Source of the DNA: Peptococcus niger
GTDB taxonomy: Bacteria > Bacillota > Peptococcia > Peptococcales > Peptococcaceae
Reading direction: 5' to 3'
Assembly (NCBI RefSeq): GCF_900101835.1
Contig: NZ_FNAF01000007.1
Coordinates: forward strand, 17,960-81,959
Length of the DNA stretch: 64,000 nt
Part shown: piece by piece, positions 24,287 to 35,215 of the stretch
Position numbering within the stretch: the first letter of the stretch is position 1
Layout: each line of letters starts with the position of its first letter
Made by a program: the position numbers and the translations under genes
Notes under the pieces: model-generated
Seen by the model: the letters and a program-made list of their open reading frames with translations, nothing else
Told to the model about the DNA's origin: nothing
Database searches by the model: none

Positions 24287-24910
24287 TCATACACCCCAAC
24301 GAAAGTACGGATTATGGCGCCGTTCAAAGGTCAGGTTTGTCTTAGGCCCGTGCCCCGGGTAGAGGACCGTTTCATCAGGCAAGGCGGCCATCCGTTTCTG
24401 GACCGAGTTGACAAGGTCTTCAAAACTGCCCCCGTCCAAATCGGTCCGCCCAACGGTCCCTTTAAAGACCGTATCGCCGGTAAAGGCAATGCCGGCCTCC
24501 GGCAAGTACAAAACACACCCTCCCCGTGTATGCCCGGGGGTTAAAATCACCTGGATGGTCTGGCCGGCCAGAGAAAGGCGGTCGCCATCTTTCATTTCAA
24601 CATCTGCCGCCTTGGTGTGAACCTTCATACCGAAGAAGTCCTGGGGAGTCCCCAGCATACCGGCATCTTCCCGACAAATATAGACGGGAATATCAAAGTG
24701 GCGCGCCACTGCATCGTTAGCGCCCACATGATCGTAATGGCCATGGGTGTTGATCACCATTTGCGGCTTTACCCCCAGGCGCTCAACAGCAGCGATAATT
24801 TTTGGCGCATCGGCCCCCGGATCGATAATCGCTGCGGATTTCTCGTCCGCATCGTACAAGATATAGCAGTTGGCTTCAATCGGCCCAACAACCAACGTTT
24901 CAACGTTCAT
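24287..24910 (-). CDS. Metallo-beta-lactamase fold hydrolase (GloB-like)
   Basis: 207-residue MBL-fold hydrolase. The binuclear metal site is complete: THGHYDHVG (HXHXDH, ~55-61), TPGHTRG, FTGDTVF and the C-terminal PGHGPKT. The family includes hydroxyacylglutathione hydrolases and related thioesterases; this short form, without the glutathione-binding C-terminal domain, usually has an unknown thioester or lactone substrate. It follows dtd by 1 base in the recJ-rel-dtd-MBL operon, an arrangement common in Firmicutes. Confidence 0.9.
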   Translation of the reverse strand: MNVETLVVGPIEANCYILYDADEKSAAIIDPGADAPKIIAAVERLGVKPQMVINTHGHYDHVGANDAVARHFDIPVYICREDAGMLGTPQDFFGMKVHTKAADVEMKDGDRLSLAGQTIQVILTPGHTRGGCVLYLPEAGIAFTGDTVFKGTVGRTDLDGGSFEDLVNSVQKRMAALPDETVLYPGHGPKTNLTFERRHNPYFRWGV

Positions 24911-24911
24911 A

Positions 24912-25373
24912 TCATTCTCCTTTCGCTGACCTTACCGGACTTTCCACCAGCAAGGTGACCGGCCCGTCATTGGTCAAGCTGACCTCCATATGGGCTTGAA
25001 AACGACCGGTTGCCACCGGAAGGCCATAGGCCGCTAAGTCGGCGCAGAATTGCCGGTATAAGGCATCGGCCGCTTCCGGCGGCGCCGCTTCTGTAAAAGA
25101 GGGGCGGCGACCGCGGCGGGTTTCACCGTACAAGGTGAACTGGGATACAGCCAAAACCGCCCCGCCAATGTCCAAAACAGACCGGTTCATTTTACCGTCT
25201 TCATCCTCAAAAATGCGCAAATGCGCTACCTTATCCGCCAACCACCGGCTGTCCTCTGCTGTATCGGCGTGGGTCACCCCCAGTAAGACCAAAAGCCCGG
25301 TCCCGATGGCGCCGACTTGGTCACCGTCAACCTCCACCCGGGCCTGACTGACCCGTTGCACCAAAGCCCGCAT
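24912..25373 (-). CDS. dtd: D-aminoacyl-tRNA deacylase
   Basis: 153 residues, normal length for DTD, which removes D-amino acids (and glycine from tRNA-Ala) to keep translation homochiral. Family signatures are [17 protein letters not shown] at the start, the SQFTLYG loop with the catalytic threonine, and the cross-subunit [11 protein letters not shown]ly-Pro motif. It begins 1 base after the stop of rel and is followed immediately by the MBL hydrolase gene. Confidence 0.96.
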   Translation of the reverse strand: MRALVQRVSQARVEVDGDQVGAIGTGLLVLLGVTHADTAEDSRWLADKVAHLRIFEDEDGKMNRSVLDIGGAVLAVSQFTLYGETRRGRRPSFTEAAPPEAADALYRQFCADLAAYGLPVATGRFQAHMEVSLTNDGPVTLLVESPVRSAKGE

Positions 25374-25374
25374 A

Positions 25375-27594
25375 TCATTGCCCCTTTCGCGAAAACTGCC
25401 GCCGGACCTGAAAGACGTCCGGTATGCTGGAAATCTTATCCATGACCACTTGCAGTTCGTGAATGTCTTCTACTTCTAAAGTGATGTCCATCACCGCCAT
25501 GTAATTGTGTACCCGCGATGTAATGGATAAAATATGCACGTTTGCATCATTGATGAGCGCCATCACTTCTGGAGTGATTTTCGGGCGATCGAAAGCCTCG
25601 ACGGAAAGTTCCACTTTGAAAAGAGAATCTTCATAGCCCTGCCATTTGACCGGGGTCAGACGGGCACGCTCTTTTTCAGGAAGTTTTAAAATATTGGGGC
25701 AGTCCGCATGGTGCACGGTCACCCCGTGGCCACGGGTAATATAGCCGATGATGGGATCGCCCGGCACCGGTTTGCAACAATTGGCAAAGCGTACGCTTAC
25801 ATCCGCCGTACCGGAAATAGCCACACCACCGAAACTTTTCCCCGACTCTTCAACGTGGGTTTTTTGCACTTGTGGCTGCAAATTAGGGGTTCCCGATGCT
25901 TGAGACGGCGCGTCTTCACGTGGTGCTTTTAACTCATCTTTAAATTCCTCGCGCAAGCGGTTGATGACCTGGTTGGTGGAAATACCGCCGATGCCTAGGG
26001 CGCAAAAAACGTCATCCGCTGTGTTATAGCCCATTTTCCCGGAAATGCGGTTGATGTTCTCCGTTTTCCCGAAAATGCCCTCATCCAAGCCCAAATATTT
26101 TAAGGACTTCTTGTATAAGTCCTCGCCACGTTCAATATTTTCTTCCCGTTTATTTTTCTTTAGCCACTGGCGAATTTTATTTTTCGCCTGAGGGCTCTTG
26201 ACGATGTTCAGCCAGTTCCGGCTGGGACCCTTGCTGTTTTTCGAGCGTAAAATTTCCACACTGTCCCCATTTTTCAACTGATAATCAAAAGGCACAATGC
26301 GGTTGTTGACCTTGGCACCGACGCACTGGTTGCCAATCTCCGTATGGACACGATAGGCGTAGTCAATCGGCGTAGACCCTTGGGGCAATTCATAAACTTC
26401 CCCTTGGGGCGAAAACACAAACACCGCATCTGAGAACAGTTGCAGCTTGATGTTTTCTAACATTTCCTTGCTGTCATCGGCATCATCTTGCAGCTCTTTT
26501 AAGTGCTTAATCCAGTCCAACTGGTTGACATCGGTACTTTGGTCACTGCCGCCGCTTTCCTTGTAAAGCCAATGGGCGGCAACCCCGTATTCTGCCACTT
26601 GGTGCATTTCAAAGGTACGAATTTGTATTTCAAACCGCTCGCCACGGGGGCCGATGACCGTCGTGTGTAAGGACTGGTACATGTTCGGCTTAGGCATGGC
26701 GATGTAATCTTTAAAGCGTAAGGGCACCGGTTTCCAAAGTGAATGCACCACACCCAAGACCACATAACAATCCTGTACCGTATTGACCAAGACGCGGATA
26801 GCAATCAGATCATAAATCTCATCCAGATCTTTATTTTTCTTTTTCATCTTGCGGTAAATGCTGTAAAAATGCTTCGGCCGTCCGCCAATTTCAAAATACA
26901 GCTTGCGTTTTTTCAATTCCGCAGAAATATCGTTGATGACCTCATCAATATAGGCTTCCCGTTCCTGCCGCTTCATGGAAATGCGATTGACCAAATCGTA
27001 GTAGACGTCCGGCTCCAAATATCGTAAAGATAAATCTTCTAATTCCCATTTTAAGCGAATAATCCCCAAGCGGTCTGCAATGGGGGCGTAAATTTCCAGC
27101 GTTTCACGGGCAATGCGGGCCTGTTTTTCCGGGGCCTGGTATTCCATCGTACGCATATTGTGCAGACGGTCGGCCAGCTTAATGATGATGACCCGAATAT
27201 CCTGGGCCATGGCCACGAACATTTTACGGTAGCTTTCCAGCTGACGTTCTTCCCTGGAAACACAGGACAATTGGTCCAACTTGGTGACGCCCTCAACCAA
27301 GAAGGCCACTTCTTCCCCAAAATGGTCCACCAGGCCGCGCGTGGTACAACCGGTATCCTCTACCACGTCGTGCAAAAGGCCCGCTGCAATGGCCCGGTCA
27401 TCCAGCCCCAATTCTGCCAATAAAATGGCCACATGAAGCGGGTGGGTAATATACGGCTCTCCGGATTTTCGATATTGACCCTGATGAAATTCTTCAGCAA
27501 ACCAGTAAGCATCTTGTAAAAAAGCGAAATCCGCATCCGGATTGGTTAAATTGACGGCATCGATCAGATCTTTAAACCGGACTGAATCAGTCAT
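25375..27594 (-). CDS. rel: Bifunctional (p)ppGpp synthetase/hydrolase
   Basis: 739 residues. Order: HD hydrolase domain (~25-180) with [12 protein letters not shown] and the intact HDVVEDT metal motif, so hydrolysis should be active; RelA synthetase domain (~230-340, with [16 protein letters not shown]); TGS domain (~390-450, [31 protein letters not shown]); a zinc-finger/helical region with [29 protein letters not shown]; and a C-terminal ACT domain. It makes and degrades the stringent alarmone. Start 27594 has AAGGAGG 8 bases upstream, inside the end of recJ (8-base overlap). Confidence 0.96.
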   Translation of the reverse strand: MTDSVRFKDLIDAVNLTNPDADFAFLQDAYWFAEEFHQGQYRKSGEPYITHPLHVAILLAELGLDDRAIAAGLLHDVVEDTGCTTRGLVDHFGEEVAFLVEGVTKLDQLSCVSREERQLESYRKMFVAMAQDIRVIIIKLADRLHNMRTMEYQAPEKQARIARETLEIYAPIADRLGIIRLKWELEDLSLRYLEPDVYYDLVNRISMKRQEREAYIDEVINDISAELKKRKLYFEIGGRPKHFYSIYRKMKKKNKDLDEIYDLIAIRVLVNTVQDCYVVLGVVHSLWKPVPLRFKDYIAMPKPNMYQSLHTTVIGPRGERFEIQIRTFEMHQVAEYGVAAHWLYKESGGSDQSTDVNQLDWIKHLKELQDDADDSKEMLENIKLQLFSDAVFVFSPQGEVYELPQGSTPIDYAYRVHTEIGNQCVGAKVNNRIVPFDYQLKNGDSVEILRSKNSKGPSRNWLNIVKSPQAKNKIRQWLKKNKREENIERGEDLYKKSLKYLGLDEGIFGKTENINRISGKMGYNTADDVFCALGIGGISTNQVINRLREEFKDELKAPREDAPSQASGTPNLQPQVQKTHVEESGKSFGGVAISGTADVSVRFANCCKPVPGDPIIGYITRGHGVTVHHADCPNILKLPEKERARLTPVKWQGYEDSLFKVELSVEAFDRPKITPEVMALINDANVHILSITSRVHNYMAVMDITLEVEDIHELQVVMDKISSIPDVFQVRRQFSRKGQ

Positions 27595-30500
27595 CGGGAC
27601 CACCTCCTTCAAAATATGTGGCATTTGGCAGGACAGGCGATTGTACCTGAGCACTCAAGTTGGCCAAATCCTTATCAAAAGCTGTCGTTAAATAAATATC
27701 ATAATCTTTCCGTTCGTTGGCCACCTCCTGATAGGTGGCCGAATCGGTCAGGGATTTTTTCTCCTCAACAGCCGCCAGGCTATAGCGACCGTCCGCTTCC
27801 CGCCGGTCCAGCAAGCCCAATTCGCCGAAAATGCGCTTGCTTAACCGTAAGGTTTCGTAGGAAAAGTCCTCGCCGGGGGCCGCTTGCAAAAGGTCCCCCC
27901 TCAATTTATCCGGCCCTTTGCGCAGACGACGGCAGATCAATTGATAGACCTTGCCCAGGGTGCTGCGATTCGGACAGGTGCGTGAGAGAATCAGTTCATT
28001 GACGGCCTGGTCTCGTTCACCATAAATCAGGTGGATGTAGGCTTCCTTACCATCCCGTCCGGCCCGACCGGCCAGCTGGTTAAAGGCTTCCTTTGAAAAG
28101 CACAGGTGGTAGAGGACCACATGGCGCACATCCGGAAGGTTAATGCCTTCTCCAAAAGCAGTGGTGGCCACGAGCAGGCGCAAGTTTCCTTTTTCAAATT
28201 CCCCTTGCAACCACTCGCGCGCTTTGCGGTTTAAACCGCCGTGGTAATAGCCCACCGTATGCCGCAAGCTGTAGGGTAAATTCAAGCGGAGTTTCTTGGC
28301 GATTTCTAAGGCCTGCTTGCGGCTGTTCACATAGCAAAGGGTTTTTTGCCCGGACAGGGCCAGCCGCAGCAAATAGCGGTTTTTCTGACCAATCCCCCGG
28401 TGATCGACCAACTGTAAGTTGGTCCGTGGCGCACGGTCTGCCATGAACTGCATTTGAGGGCGCAGCTCACGGCAGGCAGCGGCAGCTGCATCGGGCAAGG
28501 TTGCTGTTAGGGCCAAGACTTGCCCCGGCGCATCGGCCAGATAGTTTTTCAAATGCCGGTAACCAGCCCGGCGATCCTGCAAATGATGGGCCTCGTCCAA
28601 GACCCAAAAGCCGATAGGTTTGGCGCCCTGGGTAAAGGCCTTTTCATGGGCCAGGAAAAATTCCGGTGTGGTTAAAACAATATCTGCCCGGCCATCGGCC
28701 AGGGCACCAAAAAGGTCAATGCGACGACGACCGGAAAGGTCTCCGTAAGCTTCATAGACGGGAATCCCGAAAGGCGCCATGGCTGTAGACAGGCTCCGAT
28801 ATTGATCCTTAAGCAGGGCTTTCAGCGGGAAAAAAACCACTGTCATGGCCCCCTCCTGCAAGGCTTTGGCCGCCGCTTGGGCCCGGTAAACCAAAGATTT
28901 CCCCCGACCGGTGGCCATGATCAGGGTCAAGTCAGACCCATCGGCCAGGGCTTCAAGCGCTTGTTCTTGAGTCGGAAAAAGCCTTCCGCCATCCAACAAG
29001 ACAGAAGCTGCTTCAAGAGCGCCCATCGGCCTGCCGGGTTTGGACAATCCGGCAGCCTGGTCGGCGATCGCTTCATCCATCCATGTCAATTTTATATTTG
29101 CACCGTATAAGGATTCGCCGCTGCCGGTGACAGCGGTCAAGTCTACCGCATAACGGCGTCCGGCCCGGATCAAGGGGGCCAAGACGGCGGCCAGGTCCCG
29201 ATTTAGGTAACCAATTTTACCCTCTGATGCCAGCAAGGCCAGGGCATTGACATCGTGGGGGTTCTCCGGTTCCGGCTGTAGGGTCAATCTTTGCGGTGCT
29301 TTCAGTTGCGAAAGAATGGCTTGCCGGTCATCGAAGCTCACACCGGCGACTTTGGTGTAAAAGGTCCTCGCCTCACCGATATCCGCATAGGGCCTTTCCT
29401 GTAGATGCGCCTCACCATGAAGATAAAGCAGGTCATCCAAGGGATCATCTGCCAAAAAAGCGGGCCGAATATCCCGCACCATCAGTTCAAGGCGATCTTG
29501 TCCGCGAAAAGTAGATCGATTAACGTTAAATAAAATATCCTGTGGTCTGCTACTGCAGCCTCGCGCATCAGGGCCACGACGAAAGGCAATACCGCGAATA
29601 TCGCCTTGGGGCGCCGGCAGAAGCAACTGCAAATGGGCGCCGTCTTTGCCGCAAGGGCGGGCATTCAGCTCATTTTGCCCGACAAAAGCAAAGGTTGGCA
29701 CCGGGTTCCCGCAGCCGGTCGGTTCTAAGGCTTCCAAGGCCTGCCACAAGTCCTCATCAATGTCTGCCGGCTGTAAAATCGCATCCATCCTCAAAGTATC
29801 TTTTCCATACCATGCCTGAGCGCTTTTTACACATTCTTCTTGAAAGGCCGCACGAAAATCAGCCAATTTATCCTGGGCCACCGTCAAGCCGGCCGCTTTG
29901 GCATGGCCGCCAAACTGGACCAGGGTCGATTGAACTACCGACAGGTGGGCATACAAGTCAAAGCCTTCCGGCGCCCGAGCCGAACCGGTTAAACTGCCTT
30001 CTTCCTGTTTAAGCGTTAAAACCACCGCCGGTACGCCATAGCGTTCCATTAAACGTGACGCCACAATGCCAATGACGCCTGCATGCCAGTCATCTCCGCA
30101 GACGACGATGCTTTTCGGCGCCAGCTCTGTAATCTGGGTCAAGGCCGCCTGAAAAGCCTGCTCTTCCATGGCCTTACGTTCCCTGTTCAAGTCATCCAAG
30201 GCCCCTGCCGCTTCACGCGCCCTTGCGCTGTTATCGGCACGGAGGAGTGCCAAAGCCAGATCTGTTTTATCTAGGCGACCGGCCGCATTGAGCCGGGGCG
30301 CCAGTTGAAAGGCGATATGCTCCGCGCGCAACTTTCCGGGCGTCAAATGAGCCGCTTCCATAAGGGCTGCAATGCCCGGTCGGGGACGGTGGTTCAGAAC
30401 CGTCAACCCGCGCTTCACAATGCGGCGATTATCCCCCAGCAAGGGCACAATATCCGCCACCGTCGCCAGTGCGGCCAAGGCCACATAGGCATCCAGGTCC

Positions 30501-31141
30501 TCTGTCGGCCGGCCAGCCCGCCGAAACAGGCCACAAGCCAGCATAAAGGCGACCCCTGCACCACACAGTTGACCGAAGGCTTCTGTTTCCGGATGAAATT
30601 TAGGGTTGATGATCAGACAATCCGGCAATTTTTCCGGCAGCATGTGGTGATCGGTCACGATAATGTCCCTGCCCTCTGCGATAAAGGGCGCCAATACATC
30701 AGCCGCAGCGATGCCCGTATCCACAGTGATTAACAAGGGGTCCTCCGCCGAAAAAATGGTCTCGAGCGCTTCCGGGTTCAGCCCGTACCCTTCTTCCAAC
30801 CTGGACGGAATATAAACGGAGACCTGACCTCCTAAGCTGCGCAAGGCTTCAGACAAGAGCGTTGCAGCACTCATGCCGTCCACATCATAATCCCCGTAAA
30901 CGACCATTGGCCGGTTTTCATCAATGGCTGCCCCAATTAGGTCAACTGCCGGATCCAAATTATATAAGGCCGACGGATCGGACAAGTCGGTATAGTCTGC
31001 CGCTAAAAAAGACTGGGCCGCTTCCGCCGGAATATTGCGATTATACAAGAGGCGGGCCACATGCCTGGACACCTTTGCCGTTTCAGCATACTGGTCAATC
31101 GTTTTGTCAGAGACATCTTTTAACTGCCATCTTTTTTGCAT
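27587..31141 (-). CDS. recJ: RecJ exonuclease fused to a HIRAN domain and SF2 helicase
   Basis: 1184 residues, about twice the length of RecJ alone. Residues ~1-560 are RecJ: GDYDVDGMSA at 83-92, DHH at 164-166, DHHA1 GGHAKAAG at 411-418, then an OB domain. Residues ~595-690 look like a HIRAN domain (PEPENPHDVNALALLASEGKIGYLNR). Residues ~715-1130 are a RecQ-like superfamily 2 helicase: GRGKS at 745-749, DEAH at 849-852, TATLP at 879-883 and QLAGRAGRDG at 1022-1031. One polypeptide would thus unwind DNA and digest the 5' strand. AGGAGG precedes the ATG. It is upstream of rel in the same operon. Confidence 0.9.
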   Translation of the reverse strand: MQKRWQLKDVSDKTIDQYAETAKVSRHVARLLYNRNIPAEAAQSFLAADYTDLSDPSALYNLDPAVDLIGAAIDENRPMVVYGDYDVDGMSAATLLSEALRSLGGQVSVYIPSRLEEGYGLNPEALETIFSAEDPLLITVDTGIAAADVLAPFIAEGRDIIVTDHHMLPEKLPDCLIINPKFHPETEAFGQLCGAGVAFMLACGLFRRAGRPTEDLDAYVALAALATVADIVPLLGDNRRIVKRGLTVLNHRPRPGIAALMEAAHLTPGKLRAEHIAFQLAPRLNAAGRLDKTDLALALLRADNSARAREAAGALDDLNRERKAMEEQAFQAALTQITELAPKSIVVCGDDWHAGVIGIVASRLMERYGVPAVVLTLKQEEGSLTGSARAPEGFDLYAHLSVVQSTLVQFGGHAKAAGLTVAQDKLADFRAAFQEECVKSAQAWYGKDTLRMDAILQPADIDEDLWQALEALEPTGCGNPVPTFAFVGQNELNARPCGKDGAHLQLLLPAPQGDIRGIAFRRGPDARGCSSRPQDILFNVNRSTFRGQDRLELMVRDIRPAFLADDPLDDLLYLHGEAHLQERPYADIGEARTFYTKVAGVSFDDRQAILSQLKAPQRLTLQPEPENPHDVNALALLASEGKIGYLNRDLAAVLAPLIRAGRRYAVDLTAVTGSGESLYGANIKLTWMDEAIADQAAGLSKPGRPMGALEAASVLLDGGRLFPTQEQALEALADGSDLTLIMATGRGKSLVYRAQAAAKALQEGAMTVVFFPLKALLKDQYRSLSTAMAPFGIPVYEAYGDLSGRRRIDLFGALADGRADIVLTTPEFFLAHEKAFTQGAKPIGFWVLDEAHHLQDRRAGYRHLKNYLADAPGQVLALTATLPDAAAAACRELRPQMQFMADRAPRTNLQLVDHRGIGQKNRYLLRLALSGQKTLCYVNSRKQALEIAKKLRLNLPYSLRHTVGYYHGGLNRKAREWLQGEFEKGNLRLLVATTAFGEGINLPDVRHVVLYHLCFSKEAFNQLAGRAGRDGKEAYIHLIYGERDQAVNELILSRTCPNRSTLGKVYQLICRRLRKGPDKLRGDLLQAAPGEDFSYETLRLSKRIFGELGLLDRREADGRYSLAAVEEKKSLTDSATYQEVANERKDYDIYLTTAFDKDLANLSAQVQSPVLPNATYFEGGGPDD

Positions 31142-31163
31142 GTTCCCACCTCCTTTTTTTAAA

Positions 31164-31481
31164 TTAAGCCCAGTCCAGAATCAAACCGTAGAAAACCATC
31201 AGACCGCCACACAACCATAGGATGCCGACAAAAAACACCGCATAAAAAATAAGGCCACGGCGCAAACCCATTTGCTCAATAAGCCGCTTCAACTTGATTT
31301 GAGGTGCTCCGGTCTTGACATATCGGTACAGGGCCCAGCTGTTGCGGACTGCGACAAACAAGACCAACAAACCCGCTAAGCCCAGCAGGGTGCTTTGGTC
31401 AACCAGTTTTAGGATGGCGGCAAGCAACCAGAGCCCCATGCCAAGGTAAAAAATATATTTTCCTCTGTCCTGATCAGCCAT
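31164..31481 (-). CDS. Small integral membrane protein
   Basis: 105 residues with four hydrophobic segments (about 8-25, 28-45, 75-90 and 92-104) and a basic cytosolic loop in the middle. No family recognised. It lies 22 bases upstream of recJ, in the same direction, and is probably co-transcribed. GGAGGTGGG precedes the ATG. No signal for a specific role. Confidence 0.7.
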   Translation of the reverse strand: MADQDRGKYIFYLGMGLWLLAAILKLVDQSTLLGLAGLLVLFVAVRNSWALYRYVKTGAPQIKLKRLIEQMGLRRGLIFYAVFFVGILWLCGGLMVFYGLILDWA

Positions 31482-31566
31482 CTGCCCACCTCCTATCCGG
31501 CATAATCCATATTGTGTTCATTTTACCACAGCCCCGCCCCCTTGGTAAGCCTTCTCCACGCAAAAA

Positions 31567-31592
31567 GACGCCGGATGCTGGCATCCGACGTC
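31567..31592 (-). terminator. Terminator of pyruvate carboxylase gene
   Basis: GACGTCGGATGC pairs with GCATCCGGCGTC and is followed by TTTTTG on the minus strand. Confidence 0.85.
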
Positions 31593-31607
31593 TACCTATG
31601 CTATAAA

Positions 31608-34600
31608 TCAGTCTTCCAATTCAGCGATTAACTCGCCTGCTTCCACTTGACCGCCTTCACTTACAAAAATACGATGGATGACACCGTCACGGGGTGCCAA
31701 TACATTGGTTTCCATCTTCATGGCCTCAAGCACCATCAGGGGATCGTTTTCTTTGATTTCGTCCCCTTCCTTAACATTAATCTTAATGACGGTACCGGGG
31801 ATATTGGCCCCGACGTGAGACGGATTGTCCGGGTCGGCGATCGGCTTGCGAACAATTTCAAGGCTCTTGGTGGCCACTTGGTTCAAAACGCTGACCACAC
31901 GGCGAGCCCCGTTCACTTCAAAGGTCACATGGGAGTTGCCTTCTTCATCAGCATCTTTCACTTCAATCAGCTTAACGGAGAGAACCTTCCCTTCTTCAAG
32001 GGCAACATCGCCGCTTTCGCCTTCAACCAGTCCATGGAAGAAAAGTTCACTGGACATGTTGGACAAGTCCCCGTCTTTTTCCAGGCTCTTCCAATAATCA
32101 TCGTAAACTTTCGGGTACAGGGCATAGCTGACGGCTTCACGCATATCGGCTTCAACGCCCAGGTCTTCCCGGATATGCGCCATATCCGCTTCAAAATCTT
32201 CCGGATCCAGCAATTCGCCGGGACGGCAAGTGATGGGTTTGCGGTCTTTTAAGACAATCTTTTGCAATTCCGGTGGGAAGCCGCCTTCCGGTTGCCCCAT
32301 CATGCCCTCAAAATAGGACACAATGGAATCTGGGAAGTCCAGGTTTTTCCCTTTTTCATAAATATTGTCCGGGGTCAAACCGTTTTGTACCATGAAGATG
32401 GCCATATCACCAACCGCTTTAGACGACGGCGTTACCTTGACAATATCGCCCAGCATCCGGTTGACATCCGCATACATGTCCTTGACTTCGTCAAGCTGGT
32501 GGCCTAAGCCAAAGCTTTCCACTTGTGCCTTCAAGTTGGAATATTGGCCACCCGGGATCTCATACTTATAGATTTCCGCTGAACCGGATTTTAAGCCTGA
32601 CTCAAACTGGGCATAAATCGGTCGTACATTCTGCCAGTAATCGGAAAGTTTCTGCATATCATCCGTATCCAGACCGGTATCGCGGTCGGAGTTGATCAGC
32701 GCCGCTGCCAGAGAGTTCAAGGCCGGTTGGCTGGTTAAGCCGGCCATGGCGTTAAAGGCACAGTCGACAATATCTACACCGGCCTGTGCAGCCATGAGCA
32801 GGGCTGCAACGCCGTTGCCGGTGGTATCGTGGGTGTGCAGATGAATGGGGATTTTAACATTTTCTTTTAATGCCGTCACCAGTTCATAGGCAGCTTGCGG
32901 TTTCAAGAGCGCACTCATATCTTTAATCCCGATCATATGGCAGCCTAAGCCTTCTAGTTCTTTGGCCTTGGCGACAAAATAATCCAAATCATATTTGGTG
33001 CGCGTTTTATCGGTAATGTCCCCGGTGTAGCAGAGGCAGCCTTCTACCAAGCGGTCGGTCTTAAGCGCTTCGTCAATGGACACCTTCATGCTTTCAATCC
33101 AGTTCAAGGAATCGAAAATGCGGAAAATATCAATGCCGCCTTTGGCGCATTCTTGTACAAATTGACGGATAACATTATCCGGATAGCTCTTGTAGCCCAC
33201 TGCATTGGCGCCACGGAAGAGCATTTGGAAGAGGATATTTGGAATCTGTTCCCGCAATTTAATCAAGCGGTCCCAGGGATCTTCTTTCAGAAAGCGGTAG
33301 GCTGTATCAAAGGTGGCACCGCCCCACATTTCCAAGCTGAACAAGTCTTTTCCCAGTACGGAAAGGGCCGGTGCAATGTTCAGCATATCATTGGTCCGCA
33401 TGCGCGTGGCCACCAAACTCTGGTGGGCATCGCGCAGGGTGGTATCTGTGATCAAGAGTTTTTTCTGATTCAGAACCCAATCGCACAAACCTTGCGGCCC
33501 TTTTTCATCTAAGAGCTGCTTAGTGCCGTAAAGCGGTTGTTCAGGCGCTTCAAACTTAGGCACCACCGGCACATCAAAGGACGGCTTGCTGCCTTTGTTT
33601 TCGTTAACCACTTTATTGGCCAAATAGGTCAGGACTTTCAGTTCTTTGTCATTGCTCTTGCGAATATCAAAAAGTTCCGGTGTGCGGCTGATAAAACCGG
33701 TATCGCACTGGCCCTTTCTAAATTCCTGGGTGTTGAGAACATTGATTAAAAAGGCAATGTTGGTCTTGACACCTTTGATTTTCATTTCACGCAGGCAGCG
33801 AATGGCCTTATCCACCGTGCTGCCAAAGGTATTGCTGTAGGCGATAATTTTAACCAAGAGGCTGTCGTAAAAGGGGCTGATGTAAGCACCCGTATAGGCA
33901 TTACCGCTGTCCAAGCGGATCCCGTTACCGGAGCTGGACCGGTAAACTTCAATGGTCCCGGTATCCGGTGCAAAATGGTTGACCGGATCTTCCGTTGTCA
34001 CACGACATTGGATGGCATAGCCGCGCACGTGAATGCTGTCCTGATCAGCAATGCCGACTTCTTCAGAATCGAGCCGAGACCCGTCCGCAATGCGGATTTG
34101 TGCCTGCACAATATCAATGCCGGTGATGATTTCTGTCACGCAGTGCTCCACCTGGATACGGGGGTTCATTTCAATAAAATAATGCTGGCCGGTGTGGTCC
34201 ACCAAAAATTCCACGGTCCCGGCGTTGCGGTAATTCACTGCACCGGCAATTTTCAAAGCATCCTTACAGATGGCTTCCCGCTGGTCATCGGTTAGGATGA
34301 GGGACGGCGCAAATTCAATGACTTTCTGGTGACGACGTTGAATGGAACAGTCCCGTTCGAATAGGTGCACCAAGTTGCCATAATTGTCACCTAATACCTG
34401 CACTTCAATGTGCTTCGGTTCTGCGATGAATTTCTCAACGAAAACATCCCCAATCCCAAAGGCTTTTTTGGCTTCATTGCAAGCGCTCAAGTATTCATTT
34501 TCCAGGTCTTCTTCCCGGTTGACCACCCGCATCCCGCGTCCGCCACCGCCGGCAGCGGCCTTCAAAATCACCGGATAGCCACAAATATTGGCGTATTCTC

Positions 34601-35048
34601 GCGCTTCTTCCAGGTTAAGCGCCGGTTTTTCAACCCCGGGAATGGTCGGCACATTGACCGATTTGGCGACAATTTTCGACTGAATTTTATCCCCCAAGGC
34701 GTTCAGCATCTCATGGGTCGGCCCGATGAAGATAATGCCGGCCCGTTCGCAGTATTCGGCAAACTCAGCATTTTCCGCTAAAAACCCGTAACCCGGGTGG
34801 ATGGCGTCAGCCCCTTTGGCCTTGGCCAGGGCGATAATTTCAGCAATATCCAAATACGCATCAACCGGCAGCTTCCCTTTACCGATTTGATACGATTCAT
34901 CAGCCATTGTACGATATAACGAGTTTTTATCTTCCTCAGAGTAAATGGCAATGGATCGAATGCCAAGCTCTTTACAAGCTCGGAACACGCGAATTGCAAT
35001 TTCGCCGCGGTTGGCGACCAAAACTGATTTGATGGTTTTCATCCGCAC
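31608..35048 (-). CDS. pyc: Pyruvate carboxylase
   Basis: 1146-residue single-chain biotin enzyme that carboxylates pyruvate to oxaloacetate, the usual anaplerotic route. Order: biotin carboxylase (~1-455; AAAGGGGRGMRVV ATP loop and FIEMNPRIQVEH), carboxyltransferase (~530-830; TTLRDAHQSLVATRMRT and HLHTHDTTGNG), allosteric linker, and biotin carrier with EAMKMET, biotinyl lysine at about 1111. A TGCTATGAT-type promoter lies upstream, and the start is preceded by GAGGAGG. Length and order match the Firmicute form. Confidence 0.97.
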   Translation of the reverse strand: MRMKTIKSVLVANRGEIAIRVFRACKELGIRSIAIYSEEDKNSLYRTMADESYQIGKGKLPVDAYLDIAEIIALAKAKGADAIHPGYGFLAENAEFAEYCERAGIIFIGPTHEMLNALGDKIQSKIVAKSVNVPTIPGVEKPALNLEEAREYANICGYPVILKAAAGGGGRGMRVVNREEDLENEYLSACNEAKKAFGIGDVFVEKFIAEPKHIEVQVLGDNYGNLVHLFERDCSIQRRHQKVIEFAPSLILTDDQREAICKDALKIAGAVNYRNAGTVEFLVDHTGQHYFIEMNPRIQVEHCVTEIITGIDIVQAQIRIADGSRLDSEEVGIADQDSIHVRGYAIQCRVTTEDPVNHFAPDTGTIEVYRSSSGNGIRLDSGNAYTGAYISPFYDSLLVKIIAYSNTFGSTVDKAIRCLREMKIKGVKTNIAFLINVLNTQEFRKGQCDTGFISRTPELFDIRKSNDKELKVLTYLANKVVNENKGSKPSFDVPVVPKFEAPEQPLYGTKQLLDEKGPQGLCDWVLNQKKLLITDTTLRDAHQSLVATRMRTNDMLNIAPALSVLGKDLFSLEMWGGATFDTAYRFLKEDPWDRLIKLREQIPNILFQMLFRGANAVGYKSYPDNVIRQFVQECAKGGIDIFRIFDSLNWIESMKVSIDEALKTDRLVEGCLCYTGDITDKTRTKYDLDYFVAKAKELEGLGCHMIGIKDMSALLKPQAAYELVTALKENVKIPIHLHTHDTTGNGVAALLMAAQAGVDIVDCAFNAMAGLTSQPALNSLAAALINSDRDTGLDTDDMQKLSDYWQNVRPIYAQFESGLKSGSAEIYKYEIPGGQYSNLKAQVESFGLGHQLDEVKDMYADVNRMLGDIVKVTPSSKAVGDMAIFMVQNGLTPDNIYEKGKNLDFPDSIVSYFEGMMGQPEGGFPPELQKIVLKDRKPITCRPGELLDPEDFEADMAHIREDLGVEADMREAVSYALYPKVYDDYWKSLEKDGDLSNMSSELFFHGLVEGESGDVALEEGKVLSVKLIEVKDADEEGNSHVTFEVNGARRVVSVLNQVATKSLEIVRKPIADPDNPSHVGANIPGTVIKINVKEGDEIKENDPLMVLEAMKMETNVLAPRDGVIHRIFVSEGGQVEAGELIAELED

Positions 35049-35107
35049 TTCCTCCTCTTCCTATTCCAATGAATAGCGCTTTTACAAAAAGCCTATAAAC
35101 TGATTTA

Positions 35108-35136
35108 ATCATAGCACTCTTCAAAGATTTTTGCAG
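35108..35136 (-). promoter_or_regulatory. Probable promoter of pyc
   Basis: Minus-strand CTGCAA (35131-35136) and TATGAT (35108-35113), 17-base spacer, 60 bases before the start codon. Confidence 0.55.
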
Positions 35137-35215
35137 TACATTTTTGTGGAAATTCTATCTTTTTGCACTTTTATTGTCATATATGGCTCATAAAAGCAGT
35201 CTACCCCGTTTTATA

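Noticed and set aside
24160..24290. T-box leader before hisS
   Set aside because: The leader is under 80 bases and lacks the T-box sequence TGGNACC and the specifier stem.
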